DNA from: Paracidovorax sp031843945
GTDB taxonomy: Bacteria; Pseudomonadota; Gammaproteobacteria; Burkholderiales; Burkholderiaceae_C
Assembly (NCBI RefSeq): GCF_031843945.1
Contig: NZ_JAVTJJ010000008.1
Location: 1-64,000, forward strand
DNA length: 64,000 nucleotides
Reading direction: 5' to 3'
The translations under genes were made by a program, and so were the position numbers. This document shows positions 1 through 7,403 of this stretch, in pieces. The notes below the pieces were generated by a model. The model searched no databases. It was not told the DNA's origin and saw nothing but the letters and a program-made list of their open reading frames with translations. Each line of letters opens with the position of its first letter. The first letter of the stretch is position 1.

Positions 1-142
1 CCTTCTCAATGCGAAGACGTGTCAGCCCGCAGGACTACTTCTTTGGTTATTGTTGAGCTTTGGTCGCAGCGACAAAAACGTTCCAACCGGCGCAACAGGT
101 ACCCTGTAGGCGTTTGGACAAAGGTAAAACCAATTCCACAAC

Positions 143-177
143 GGAAAAAGTCCTAGAACACTACTGTTCTAGGACTT
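143..177 (-). terminator. Rho-independent terminator of tRNA-Arg
   Basis: A 13-bp perfect stem (148-160 with 165-177) closes a 4-nt loop. On the minus strand it is followed by a run of T residues. It lies 7 nt beyond the 3' end of the leftward tRNA-Arg gene, so it most likely ends that transcript. Confidence 0.85.
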
Positions 178-183
178 ACCGTT

Positions 184-260
184 TGGTGCGGCTGGCAGGA
201 ATCGAACCCACGACCCCTTGGTTCGTAGCCAAGTACTCTATCCAGCTGAGCTACAGCCGC
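184..260 (-). tRNA. tRNA-Arg (anticodon ACG)
   Basis: The reverse complement folds as a complete 77-nt tRNA: acceptor GCGGCTG paired with CAGCCGC, an encoded CCA end at 184-186, a D-arm, a T-arm with GGTTCGA, and an anticodon loop CTACGAA that gives ACG. A34 is normally deaminated to inosine in this tRNA, so it reads CGU/CGC/CGA. It has its own promoter and terminator. The intact encoded 3' end shows that the nearby phage did not integrate here. Confidence 0.97.
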
Positions 261-270
261 TAAGCTTTGA

Positions 271-300
271 ATTATAGCATGAAATTTCTTGCCACTTCAA
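271..300 (-). promoter_or_regulatory. Sigma70 promoter of tRNA-Arg
   Basis: On the minus strand TTGAAG (295-300) and a perfect TATAAT (271-276) are separated by 18 bp. The -10 box is 10 nt from the tRNA 5' end at 260. The match to the housekeeping consensus and the spacing suggest an independent promoter. Confidence 0.75.
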
Positions 301-411
301 AAAATCGTCTTTTTGTTCTGTCTTTGCAGGCAGTCTTTTAAAGACGATGATGAATTGTACCGCAGTCACAACCCAGTTTTCGCATCTATTGCAGGTTTCG
401 GCACAACGAGC

Positions 412-450
412 AAAAGAAAACGGGCTGCGATGAAAACATCGCAGCCCGTT
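412..450 (-). terminator. Rho-independent terminator of the CAT tRNA
   Basis: A 14-bp perfect stem (419-432 with 437-450) closes an AAAA loop (TTTT on the minus strand) and is followed on the minus strand by TTCTTTTG. It starts 6 nt past the encoded CCA of the tRNA at 457-533. Between this hairpin and the tRNA-Arg promoter I see no other feature. Confidence 0.88.
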
Positions 451-456
451 GCTGTT

Positions 457-533
<77 letters not shown>

Positions 534-580
534 AATGCGCCAGCGCCGGAGTCGGCAAGACACGCAATGATTGTATGTGG

Positions 581-1585
581 TTACTTGCGGTGGCTCAGGG
601 CATTGCTGACTAGACGCGACGTGATGTCGACGATCTGGATCATCTTGTCGTAAGGCATGCGGGTGGGACCGATTACCCCCAAAGTGCCGACGATCTGGCC
701 GTCCACCTCGTAAGGCGCACTGACGACCGACAGATCTTGGAACGGAACCACGTGGCTCTCTCCCCCAATGAAGATACGGACGCCTTCTGCCTTGCTTGAG
801 ATATCGAGCAGCTGAAGGATCTGAGTCTTCTGCTCGAACAGATCGAAAGCACGGCGCAGATGGCCCATATCACTGGAGAAATCGCTTACGGCCAAAAGGT
901 TGCGCTCGCCAGAAAAAACAACCTCATCTTGCGACTCAGACATCGCTTCAGTGCCCGCATTCACAGCCGCATGCATAAGACCCGCAATTTCGCCGCGCAG
1001 TTCATCGACCTCGCTCTTGAGTCGCTCCCGCACCTGCTCCATGGTTAGGCCCGAATAGTGCGCGTTCAGAAAGTTGGCGGCCTCGACCAACTGCGACTGA
1101 GAGTAGTCGGCGCCGGTAAAGATCACACGGTTCTGAACGTCCCCTTCCGGCGACACGATGATGACCAGGAAGCGGCGCTCTGAAAGCCGCAAAAACTCGA
1201 TATGCCTGAAGACCGATGCACGCCGTGGCGCCATGACCACTCCCACAAACTGGGAAAGATTGGACAGCAGATGAGCAGCATTGGCGATGACCTTCTGCGG
1301 CTGTTCAGGCATCAGTTCGGGCGCCAGCAATTGCCCCCGCTGCACCGTCAGCATCGTGTCCACGAACAGTCGATAGCCTTTGGCGGTGGGAATACGCCCT
1401 GCCGAAGTGTGGGGACTGGCGATCAGCCCCAGTTCCTCCAGGTCAGCCATGACGTTGCGTATCGTCGCGGGCGACAAATCCAAACCCGAAGCATGCGACA
1501 AGGTGCGGGAACCCACCGGCTGACCATCAGCGATGTAGCGCTCCACAAGCGCTTTCAGCAACAACTTGGCGCGGTCATCGAGCAT
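581..1585 (-). CDS. hrcA: Heat-inducible transcription repressor HrcA
   Basis: The 334-residue protein matches HrcA over its whole length. It has an N-terminal winged helix with S-P-A-T-I-R-N-V-M near residue 40 and the following T-S-A-G-R-I-P-T. HrcA represses chaperone operons by binding the CIRCE inverted repeat, and its folding depends on GroEL. No CIRCE element is seen in this window. In related genomes hrcA is divergent from nadK. Here an inovirus provirus separates them, and the hrcA ATG lies 9 nt after the stop of the phage recombinase with no recognisable Shine-Dalgarno. Its promoter and heat control are therefore probably altered. Confidence 0.96.
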   Translation of the reverse strand: MLDDRAKLLLKALVERYIADGQPVGSRTLSHASGLDLSPATIRNVMADLEELGLIASPHTSAGRIPTAKGYRLFVDTMLTVQRGQLLAPELMPEQPQKVIANAAHLLSNLSQFVGVVMAPRRASVFRHIEFLRLSERRFLVIIVSPEGDVQNRVIFTGADYSQSQLVEAANFLNAHYSGLTMEQVRERLKSEVDELRGEIAGLMHAAVNAGTEAMSESQDEVVFSGERNLLAVSDFSSDMGHLRRAFDLFEQKTQILQLLDISSKAEGVRIFIGGESHVVPFQDLSVVSAPYEVDGQIVGTLGVIGPTRMPYDKMIQIVDITSRLVSNALSHRK

Positions 1586-1589
1586 TGAC

Positions 1590-1606
1590 TCATTTTACGG
1601 CTGTAA
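1590..1606 (+). repeat. Candidate left attachment repeat of the provirus
   Basis: The sequence TCATTTTACGGCTGTAA matches 9573-9589 (TCACTTTAATGATGTAA) at 13 of 17 positions, in direct orientation. It overlaps the recombinase stop codon and lies just outside the hrcA start. It may be an attL half-site product, but the core is not identical and the call is tentative. Confidence 0.35.
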
Positions 1607-2176
1607 CGCCCATCTCCCGCGCCGCTCGAAGCGGTGGATGTGGTCGCGCATGCACGCTACGGTGATGCCCAGCATATCGGCCAGCACGGCCTGCGTGTAC
1701 CAACCACTGCGCCAAGCTGCAACGGCCTGAGCGGTGTCCTCGTCGGATAGCGCCCTCTTCACTCCCCACGTCCTCCCAGCCGCACGCGCGGCACGCTGGC
1801 CAGCAAGGCAGCGCTCTCGAATGATCTCTCGCTCAAACTCAGCAAAGGCGGTCAGCATGTGGACAAACATGCGCCCGTGAGGGCTGTCTGTCTCGATGGA
1901 CTCGGTCAGGGATCTGAACCCTATGCCTCTGGACTTGAGATCCTCAAACACCCTGCAGAAGTGCGAAACCGATCGCGCCAGGCGGTCAAGCTTGTAGACC
2001 ACCAATACGTCACCAGGACGGAGCTGCTGCAACAGCCTGCCCAACTCGGGGCGGTCTTTGATAGCCGAACGTCGCTCCTCAACGATCCGCTTGATGCCCG
2101 CTCGCTTGAAGGCGGCCAACTGTGCAGCTGTGGTCTGGTCCGTGGTGCTGACGCGGGCGTATCCGTAGACAGTCAC
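1595..2176 (-). CDS. Small serine recombinase (resolvase/invertase family), probable phage integrase
   Basis: The 193-residue protein has the serine recombinase catalytic domain: Arg8 and nucleophile Ser10 in Y-A-R-V-S, and L-D-R-L-A-R with Arg65 and Arg68 further on. A short C-terminal Hin-type helix-turn-helix follows (near residues 155-185). It starts with GTG, and that codon overlaps the stop of the upstream gene (GTGA). Inoviruses usually borrow host XerCD, but Ralstonia phages of the RSM type carry a resolvase-like recombinase. Its place at the provirus edge suggests that it catalyses integration and excision. DNA inversion or multimer resolution are other possible roles. Confidence 0.9.
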   Translation of the reverse strand: MTVYGYARVSTTDQTTAAQLAAFKRAGIKRIVEERRSAIKDRPELGRLLQQLRPGDVLVVYKLDRLARSVSHFCRVFEDLKSRGIGFRSLTESIETDSPHGRMFVHMLTAFAEFEREIIRERCLAGQRAARAAGRTWGVKRALSDEDTAQAVAAWRSGWYTQAVLADMLGITVACMRDHIHRFERRGRWALQP

Positions 2177-2610
2177 CGGTCTATGTAACTGGCTTCAAAG
2201 CGCTTGCGCGCAGCCATGTATTCGTTTGCGCAAGGAGCTGTGGCGGAGTCGTGACGGCAGGAATCAGACTGCTGATAGAACCTCTGCCATGCGGCTTCTT
2301 TGCGCTCTCTCCGCTCCCTCAATGCGCGAGATGCTTGCTCATCGGCTACGCGTTGCTGTGCTGTTCGTTCGGCCTCTTCGCGCTTGGCCTGTTCAGCCTG
2401 CTGCGCTCTCTGCCGCTCCTGCGACCTAATCCTGTCCGTTTCTCGCTGGAGTTCTGCAACCGCCCTCTTTGCGGCTTGCTCGACTCTCCACGCAGTAATG
2501 GCCTCATAGGCAAACATAGCAGCCAAACCGCCGATAAAAACGCCCATCGCGATCTTGACCAGGTCAAGCAGGAATGTGCCTTCGTCGTTCTCAAATCCAC
2601 GCCTTTGCAT
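2173..2610 (-). CDS. Membrane-anchored coiled-coil protein of the provirus, unknown function
   Basis: The start chosen is the ATG at 2610, which has GGAGG 9 nt upstream; a TTG at 2658 would add 16 residues. One transmembrane segment (about residues 18-35) is followed by a long Arg/Glu/Gln/Ala-rich region of coiled-coil character up to about residue 110, then a tail with two Cys residues. The stop overlaps the recombinase GTG start, so the two are translationally coupled. I recognise no family. Its position between the hairpin-rich region and the recombinase is where inoviruses often carry accessory genes. A role in envelope interaction or superinfection exclusion is only a guess. Confidence 0.7.
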   Translation of the reverse strand: MQRRGFENDEGTFLLDLVKIAMGVFIGGLAAMFAYEAITAWRVEQAAKRAVAELQRETDRIRSQERQRAQQAEQAKREEAERTAQQRVADEQASRALRERRERKEAAWQRFYQQSDSCRHDSATAPCANEYMAARKRFEASYIDR

Positions 2611-2658
2611 GCGCTCGTTCCTCCGTCGGATCAGTGTAACGACATGCTGCAGCACCAA

Positions 2659-2987
2659 GGTTAAACGGCAGAACGCTATCGCGGAATACCGTGTTTATCA
2701 GCGACGGATGGAGGCCCTGCCTGCCCGTGGGCCATGCCTCGCGGCAGGCCTGGGTGGTGTGGTTGATGCAACGTTGCGGTGGTGTGTGGGATCAGCCTGT
2801 CGGCATGGGTGCAGGGGCGCGCTGGTGACCAGGTGCCACGTGGCATGCGGTACGTCGCGCGGCGAGGGTCCACATGGGGCGTTGCCCCATACCCCTCCGG
2901 AATCGTCTTCACCGTGTTGGGGAGGTTCGCTGCACACCTCTGCCAGAGATCTTCGATCTCCTCTGAGGTGCTTCGCTAGGACCGTGG
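2659..2987 (-). other. Hairpin-rich intergenic region, candidate phage replication origin
   Basis: This is the only long gene-free stretch in the provirus. It holds several self-complementary elements: the palindrome TGCCACGTGGCA (2834-2845), a 7-bp stem with a GTT loop (2874-2890), and a 6-bp stem with a TTC loop (2946-2960). A looser pairing of GCCTGCC with GGCAGGC lies near 2718-2749. Filamentous phages keep the plus/minus origins and packaging signal in such a region. No nick site could be assigned from the sequence alone. Confidence 0.5.
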
Positions 2988-4166
2988 CTACTGCAGCGCA
3001 GATCGCACTTGGGAGTTGCGATGAGCCAGCGCCTCCAGATAACCAGGCTGCGCAGACTGCTGGACCTGCGCAGGCATGTTGATCACCACTGGCGGTTGAG
3101 CGGGCACAGGGGAGCGCTGCACGGGCTCTTCGCGCCGCGGAGAAGGCTGTGCAGCCTCAGGCCGCTTCCAGTCCATGAAGTAGCCGCGCTGCACGATCTG
3201 GATGCAGACGTCGTAGGTGGTCCGCAGCATGGTGGCCTGCTGGCTGTAGCACTCGCAGCGCTTGCCCATCTGGACGCATGCGGCAGGGTACGGCGCCTCA
3301 GTGGGTTGCGTGACCTGGTCATAGGCAGGCGCCGTGTTGGGGAAGTCGGGCAACCGCGGCTGGCGCGATTTGATGTACTGGAGGGTGTCCATCGCAGCAG
3401 GCACACCAGAGGGCGCGGCACCAAGACCACTGGCGGTGCCAGGCGGGCGGGCCGACGAGCTGGGCGCCGAACCGGGCGCGACAGCTGAGCCGGTCTGCTT
3501 CATGCGGTCGCCAAAACTCATGACCGAAGAGATGGCGAACCAGACCGCCCCAATAGCCAAGGCGATGATGAATGGGATGGCCACCAGCTTGAGCGGTATC
3601 TGCCGCTTGATATTGTGGACGTCGGCGCTCTTGTACCAGGGCTTAGTGATCCAGTTGCCCGCCTTGTCTTTTTTGCCGAAGGCCTCTTTGGGATAGCGCC
3701 AGGGGTACTTCTCAGCCTTCTGCACGACCTTGCCGGGGTCGGTCTGCATGCCTTTGAATTTGTAGGCAAGCGCATTCTCGGTGCCGAAGGCGCGCACAAC
3801 GTACCAGTGTGTCTCAGTGAGCTTACGCGGCGTGTTGTGGACCAGCGTAGGGTCCTGGGTGATGAAGTAGAAATCGACGCCTCGTTTGCCGTGCTTGGAG
3901 AGCTCGAGGATCGGCTCAGGGACTTTGGCACCGCTGGACGCAGCGCCCCAGAAGTCCTGCAACTCGTCCACGACGATGATGGAATCATTGGGGCACTCCA
4001 TCCACTTATCGGGGTGGTCAATCTCAGTCCAGCCATCAAGGGTGACTTCGGGGATGTTGCAGTAGAAGACCGGACGGTTTTCTTTTTTGGCACGCTCTTG
4101 GACCTGAATGAAGGTGAAGAGCGTTTTCCCCTGCCTGGGGAGGCCGGTGACGAAGTTGATGGGCAT
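2988..4166 (-). CDS. zot: Zot family phage assembly ATPase (pI-like)
   Basis: The 392-residue protein has Walker A G-L-P-R-Q-G-K-T (residues 8-15) and Walker B I-I-V-V-D-E (to residue 68). The ATPase domain is followed by one transmembrane helix at about 193-214 and a Pro/Gln-rich periplasmic tail with several Cys residues. Proteins of this family (Pfam Zot, M13 pI) sit in the inner membrane and drive ATP-dependent assembly and extrusion of the virion. The gene begins 3 nt after the pVI gene and ends the morphogenesis operon. The name comes from the Vibrio CTX phage protein. Toxin activity cannot be inferred here. Confidence 0.95.
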   Translation of the reverse strand: MPINFVTGLPRQGKTLFTFIQVQERAKKENRPVFYCNIPEVTLDGWTEIDHPDKWMECPNDSIIVVDELQDFWGAASSGAKVPEPILELSKHGKRGVDFYFITQDPTLVHNTPRKLTETHWYVVRAFGTENALAYKFKGMQTDPGKVVQKAEKYPWRYPKEAFGKKDKAGNWITKPWYKSADVHNIKRQIPLKLVAIPFIIALAIGAVWFAISSVMSFGDRMKQTGSAVAPGSAPSSSARPPGTASGLGAAPSGVPAAMDTLQYIKSRQPRLPDFPNTAPAYDQVTQPTEAPYPAACVQMGKRCECYSQQATMLRTTYDVCIQIVQRGYFMDWKRPEAAQPSPRREEPVQRSPVPAQPPVVINMPAQVQQSAQPGYLEALAHRNSQVRSALQ

Positions 4167-4169
4167 GGC

Positions 4170-4472
4170 TTACTTTTGAACCAGGCGGCGCATCTTGGAG
4201 CCGCCGAGACTGTTGAGCAGCACCTTCACGCCGATGGCGCTGATGACGATGCTGACGTGCTGATCGAGCCGCAGGAACCCGGCCCATTCGGCGAGCATGG
4301 AAGTGCCGACAGTGCCGAACATTGAGAGCGCAGATGTCTTGGCCTGGTCGATCAGCAGACTGATGCCGGTGTACTCAACGAAGCCAAAGCCGAGGGCCAG
4401 CAGCACGCGACCGACGAGGGAGCCAGCGACGCGCATCAGGCCGCCAAGCAGCACGGAAATGATCCAGGGCAT
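4170..4472 (-). CDS. DUF2523 minor coat protein (pVI-like)
   Basis: This is a 100-residue hydrophobic protein with two or three predicted membrane segments (about residues 3-25, 30-45 and 70-90) and a basic C-terminus. It matches the DUF2523 pattern that regularly lies between the pIII and Zot genes in inoviruses. M13 pVI caps the virion end together with pIII. The start has a strong AAGGAG 6 nt upstream. Spacing is 3 nt on both sides within the pIII-pVI-Zot operon. Confidence 0.87.
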   Translation of the reverse strand: MPWIISVLLGGLMRVAGSLVGRVLLALGFGFVEYTGISLLIDQAKTSALSMFGTVGTSMLAEWAGFLRLDQHVSIVISAIGVKVLLNSLGGSKMRRLVQK

Positions 4473-4475
4473 GGG

Positions 4476-6071
4476 TTACTCCTTTTTGCCGACCACCCAC
4501 AAGAGGCAGCTGAGCAGGGTGAGCGCAACGGCGGCAAGCGCCATCACGTTGAGGATGGGACAGACCTTGCTGAATGGGATTGCGAAGGTCTTGCCGACGA
4601 CATCGAAGGTGATGTCTGCAGGGCATGCACGGGACCAGCCAAAGCCTGATGCGTCAAGCTGGCTCACGGAGACTTGCTCAGCCTTACCCTTCAGTGAATC
4701 GGCGCTCTTTTCGTCGGAGCCATCAGCGGCGGCGGCATAGTCGGCATCTGGCTGCTCCGTCTGCAGCAGATCGCAGTTGCGCTTGTGCTGCTCCTTTGCG
4801 ATGGCGCATTGGATGGCGTCCCCCTTCGCGTCGGCCTTGCAGGTGAAGCCTGCGGAGCAGGAGCCGCCGAAGCTGCTTTTGTCGCCATCGTCTTCGCCGT
4901 CACCATCCCCGTCGCCATCGCCACCAGTGCCGGTGCCGTCGCCATTGCCGCTAGGTTTCGTTGACGAGCCAGTAGGGGCGCCACACACCGGGTTCTTTGG
5001 GTTCGACCGGCAGAACTGGGCGCGGTCTACGTTGTTAGTGACCGTAGTGGTTGTCGTGCCGCCGCCCGCGGGCGTTTTGTCCTGCGTGACGGTGCAGTTG
5101 TCGCGCACGCATGTGACACTGGTGCGCACATCGGTCTGATCACCGTTGCCGGACGTGACACGGTTGAAATCGACGCCGTTTTGCTCACCACTGGCCCGAT
5201 CTACGCACACGCTGACGCCGTTGACAGAGCCGGCGTATCCATTGCGGCAGGTGCTCGGTGGTTTCTTTTCCTCGGGGACTTTGTCAGCGTCTTCCGGCTT
5301 GTTGGGGTCTTTTTCCAAACCGAGGGCGCACGCAAGGCCCACACCGTTGCCTGACGAGCTGTCTGTGTTTGCCCACGACTCACCCTCAGTGACCCAACCG
5401 TCTGGCTTTTGAAACGAGCTCTCACCGGTGAAGGAGTGAGCGCAACCCAAGGGCTGACCGGACGTGCCCGTCACGCCGGAGTCACGACAGACCTGGACCT
5501 CTTTACCCAAGGGATGTTTGCCGTTGATGCGACCTACACGATCGGTGCCGATGGAGTTGTGCAACAGCGCAGCATCCGCGCACTTTTTGTCATCAGTCGA
5601 GCCGTCAGGCACGCAGGCACCGACACCACCGACGGGTTCCTTCGTGCCCTTTTTACACGTGCACTGCCCGCTTGCATCACGCTCGCGACCACCTTCGCAC
5701 TGGGTAGGCGGCGGGTCACACATGCCATTTGCGGCGAGCGTGTAGCCCTCAGGACACCCCTGCCGAGGCGCTGCGTTGATCCAGCTAAGACTACCGGCAT
5801 CGTCGGGCCTGTTGCGCTGGCGCAAGCGGATTTGGCACCACCCGTCAGGATTGGCGGCCACTAGGCTGACGTTATAGCCGTCGCGAGTATCAGCGTTGCG
5901 ACTGGATGCGTAAGCCCCACAAGCCGCGGACACAGTGTCATACGGCCCCTTGTTTTGACCACCTACATCGATGTACCAGACAGTTGTTTGAGGCACCTGG
6001 GCGCCGGCCGCATGCGCATTGCCGCAGAGCGACAAAAACAGCAGCAAAACTAAGCGGAGAAGATTAGCCAT
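4476..6071 (-). CDS. pIII-like attachment protein, TspB family
   Basis: The 531-residue protein has a signal peptide (residues 1-21, ending A-H-A), a large Cys-rich ectodomain, a Gly/Asp/Ser linker at about residues 375-400, a second Cys cluster, and a C-terminal membrane anchor ending in G-K-K-E. This is the layout of filamentous phage adsorption proteins: N-terminal receptor-binding domains, flexible glycine linker and C-terminal anchor. The C-terminal part recalls the TspB family known from Neisseria and beta-proteobacterial inoviruses. The start has GAGG upstream. The ectodomain should set host range, probably through pili and Tol proteins. Confidence 0.85.
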   Translation of the reverse strand: MANLLRLVLLLFLSLCGNAHAAGAQVPQTTVWYIDVGGQNKGPYDTVSAACGAYASSRNADTRDGYNVSLVAANPDGWCQIRLRQRNRPDDAGSLSWINAAPRQGCPEGYTLAANGMCDPPPTQCEGGRERDASGQCTCKKGTKEPVGGVGACVPDGSTDDKKCADAALLHNSIGTDRVGRINGKHPLGKEVQVCRDSGVTGTSGQPLGCAHSFTGESSFQKPDGWVTEGESWANTDSSSGNGVGLACALGLEKDPNKPEDADKVPEEKKPPSTCRNGYAGSVNGVSVCVDRASGEQNGVDFNRVTSGNGDQTDVRTSVTCVRDNCTVTQDKTPAGGGTTTTTVTNNVDRAQFCRSNPKNPVCGAPTGSSTKPSGNGDGTGTGGDGDGDGDGEDDGDKSSFGGSCSAGFTCKADAKGDAIQCAIAKEQHKRNCDLLQTEQPDADYAAAADGSDEKSADSLKGKAEQVSVSQLDASGFGWSRACPADITFDVVGKTFAIPFSKVCPILNVMALAAVALTLLSCLLWVVGKKE

Positions 6072-6079
6072 GCGGCACC

Positions 6080-6139
6080 TCACGGCCAGAACACGATGGC
6101 GCCGCCGAGCACGATGGCGAGAAGAATCCAGAAACCCAT
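6080..6139 (-). CDS. 19-residue hydrophobic peptide, candidate minor coat protein
   Basis: An ATG at 6139 preceded by GGGGG opens a 19-codon frame (M-G-F-W-I-L-L-A-I-V-L-G-G-A-I-V-F-W-P) that ends in TGA 8 nt before the pIII start. Nearly every residue is hydrophobic, so it would span a membrane once. Inovirus minor coat proteins pVII and pIX are similarly tiny and membrane-resident, though they usually lie before pVIII. It is first after the central terminator. Whether it is expressed is inferred only from position, start signal and composition. Confidence 0.5.
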   Translation of the reverse strand: MGFWILLAIVLGGAIVFWP

Positions 6140-6153
6140 ACGACCCCCAGGCG

Positions 6154-6190
6154 AAAAAAAGGGGCACCCCCTCTCATGAGAAGGCGCCCC
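6154..6190 (-). terminator. Central terminator after the major coat gene
   Basis: On the minus strand GGGGCGCC (6183-6190) pairs with GGTGCCCC (6161-6168), with further TCTC/GAGA pairing inside, and is followed by seven T residues (6154-6160). It lies 12 nt past the stop of the pVIII-like gene. Filamentous phages place a strong terminator here so that coat protein is made in excess of pIII. Confidence 0.88.
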
Positions 6191-6202
6191 AGGGATGAGC
6201 GC

Positions 6203-6484
6203 TTAGCGCAGGGCGGACTTGATCCAGCCGAACAGGCGGACGGTGACCACGACGGACAGCACAGCGATACCGATGCTGCTAACGATGGCCACGACAGCAG
6301 TGATTGCGGTGACGACATCAGCGACGTCAGGCAGGGTGATGGCAGCATTAGCGCTGCTGGTAGCGGCCAGCGTGGCCACACCGACCACGACAGTGGGGAG
6401 CGAGGCGACACGGGCCAGAGCAGGGAAACGGCGCTTCACAGCGTTTTCCAGGGACTGACGAACGTTGGTTTCTTCTTGAGACAT
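6203..6484 (-). CDS. Major coat protein (pVIII-like) precursor
   Basis: The 93-residue precursor has a basic N-terminus, a hydrophobic stretch and the cleavage motif S-S-A-N-A at residue 47. The predicted mature protein is 46 residues with an acidic start, a central hydrophobic helix and a basic C-terminus (W-I-K-S-A-L-R). That tripartite charge pattern is the hallmark of helical coat subunits: acidic outside, lipophilic middle, basic end against DNA. The signal sequence is unusually long. The gene precedes the strong central terminator, as expected for the most abundant product. Confidence 0.92.
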   Translation of the reverse strand: MSQEETNVRQSLENAVKRRFPALARVASLPTVVVGVATLAATSSANAAITLPDVADVVTAITAVVAIVSSIGIAVLSVVVTVRLFGWIKSALR

Positions 6485-6487
6485 GGA

Positions 6488-6712
6488 TTACTCACTTTCT
6501 TTGGTTACTTCGAGGGATTTGCGCAATTGCCGCATGCACCATGCAACGGCCATCACGAGCAGCAGGGCCCCCCCTATTTGCCCTGCCGATTCGGGGTCTA
6601 GATAAAACGGGCTGTACTGCACCAGCTCGACACGCGTGAGCACCACCAAGGCGTCCGGCGTGTCGCAGGAGACCTCGGTGACAGTCGCGGTGTCTGAGCG
6701 CATGCAGTACAT
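6488..6712 (-). CDS. Small membrane protein of the provirus, candidate minor coat protein
   Basis: The 74-residue product starts at an ATG with AAGG upstream. It has one transmembrane segment (about residues 47-63, G-G-A-L-L-L-V-M-A-V-A-W) and a charged cytoplasmic tail ending K-E-S-E. It lies 3 nt before the pVIII-like gene, where pVII or pIX equivalents are found in other inoviruses. No family is recognised, and the role is inferred from size, topology and position. Confidence 0.68.
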   Translation of the reverse strand: MYCMRSDTATVTEVSCDTPDALVVLTRVELVQYSPFYLDPESAGQIGGALLLVMAVAWCMRQLRKSLEVTKESE

Positions 6713-6726
6713 CGGTGCCACCTTGT

Positions 6727-7077
6727 CTATGCGAGGGCGGACGCGTGCTGGTCGCCCAGTCGCTCGCAGGCTCGCCACTGGTCGCCCTGCACGCGTGGCT
6801 GATTCGCGTCAGCCATGGCGCACCTCTGACGCAGCACGCGCGCAATCCACGCTCTGGGAATGGAGCGAGGCAAGCCAGGCAGCAGCAGCGGCCCGTGCAC
6901 GTAGCGAGCCCGGGCGTGAGCGATGCGAGTGCAGCGATCTTCCCAGGCAAGATAGCGGTCGGTGAAAGCGGACCAACAGTCGCACAAGAGCTTCCATGCG
7001 ATGGCGCCGGCGACACCGCTCCAAAAGCCAAGCTCAACGAAACCGCGAGCGAGATATGCGAGCTGATCGGGGCTCAT
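6727..7077 (-). CDS. Hypothetical provirus protein with N-terminal membrane segment
   Basis: The 116-residue protein has a moderately hydrophobic segment near residues 13-32, then an Arg-rich, Trp-containing remainder. Its ATG overlaps the stop of the ssDNA-binding protein gene (ATGA), so it belongs to the same translationally coupled operon. I recognise no family. The position after the ssDNA-binding gene and before the coat genes is typical of poorly conserved inovirus genes. Confidence 0.6.
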   Translation of the reverse strand: MSPDQLAYLARGFVELGFWSGVAGAIAWKLLCDCWSAFTDRYLAWEDRCTRIAHARARYVHGPLLLPGLPRSIPRAWIARVLRQRCAMADANQPRVQGDQWRACERLGDQHASALA

Positions 7078-7403
7078 TCGATAGCGTCCAGCGTGAGGTC
7101 CACCGGCGTCACCATGGTGGTCTCGCCGGTGTCTTTGTCGGTGCTGCGGAAGGGCTTGCGCGTGTAGCCGCCCAGCAGGGCCTGCACGGTGATTTCGTCG
7201 CCGGACTGGCCCAGCCGCTGCTTGCTGCGCACCTCGACGGTCTGCGGGCGGCTGTATGGGTCGGGCGCAGGCGTCACGATCCGGGTGTAGTGGGTCTTGT
7301 CATGGCGGCGGCTGGCGTCGATGCGGCCTTTGACGAAGACTTGCATCGGTACGATGCGGGCTCCCTGTGTTGGGGAGGTGGGGGTAGCGACTGGTGCGTT
7401 CAT
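7074..7403 (-). CDS. Phage single-stranded DNA-binding protein (pV-like)
   Basis: The 109-residue protein starts at an ATG that overlaps the Rep stop codon (ATGA). It has a short flexible N-terminus, beta-strand rich basic segments (M-Q-V-F-V-K-G-R, T-V-E-V-R-S-K) and an acidic tail (L-D-A-I-E). This fits filamentous phage ssDNA-binding proteins, which coat progeny strands before extrusion and limit conversion to the double-stranded form. The assignment rests mainly on position directly after the replication initiator and on size, because motif conservation in this family is low. Confidence 0.75.
   Translation of the reverse strand: MNAPVATPTSPTQGARIVPMQVFVKGRIDASRRHDKTHYTRIVTPAPDPYSRPQTVEVRSKQRLGQSGDEITVQALLGGYTRKPFRSTDKDTGETTMVTPVDLTLDAIE

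Noticed and set aside
60..263. A 67-codon open frame over the first tRNA region.
   Set aside because: It overlaps the tRNA-Arg gene and its terminator on the opposite strand and has no start signal.
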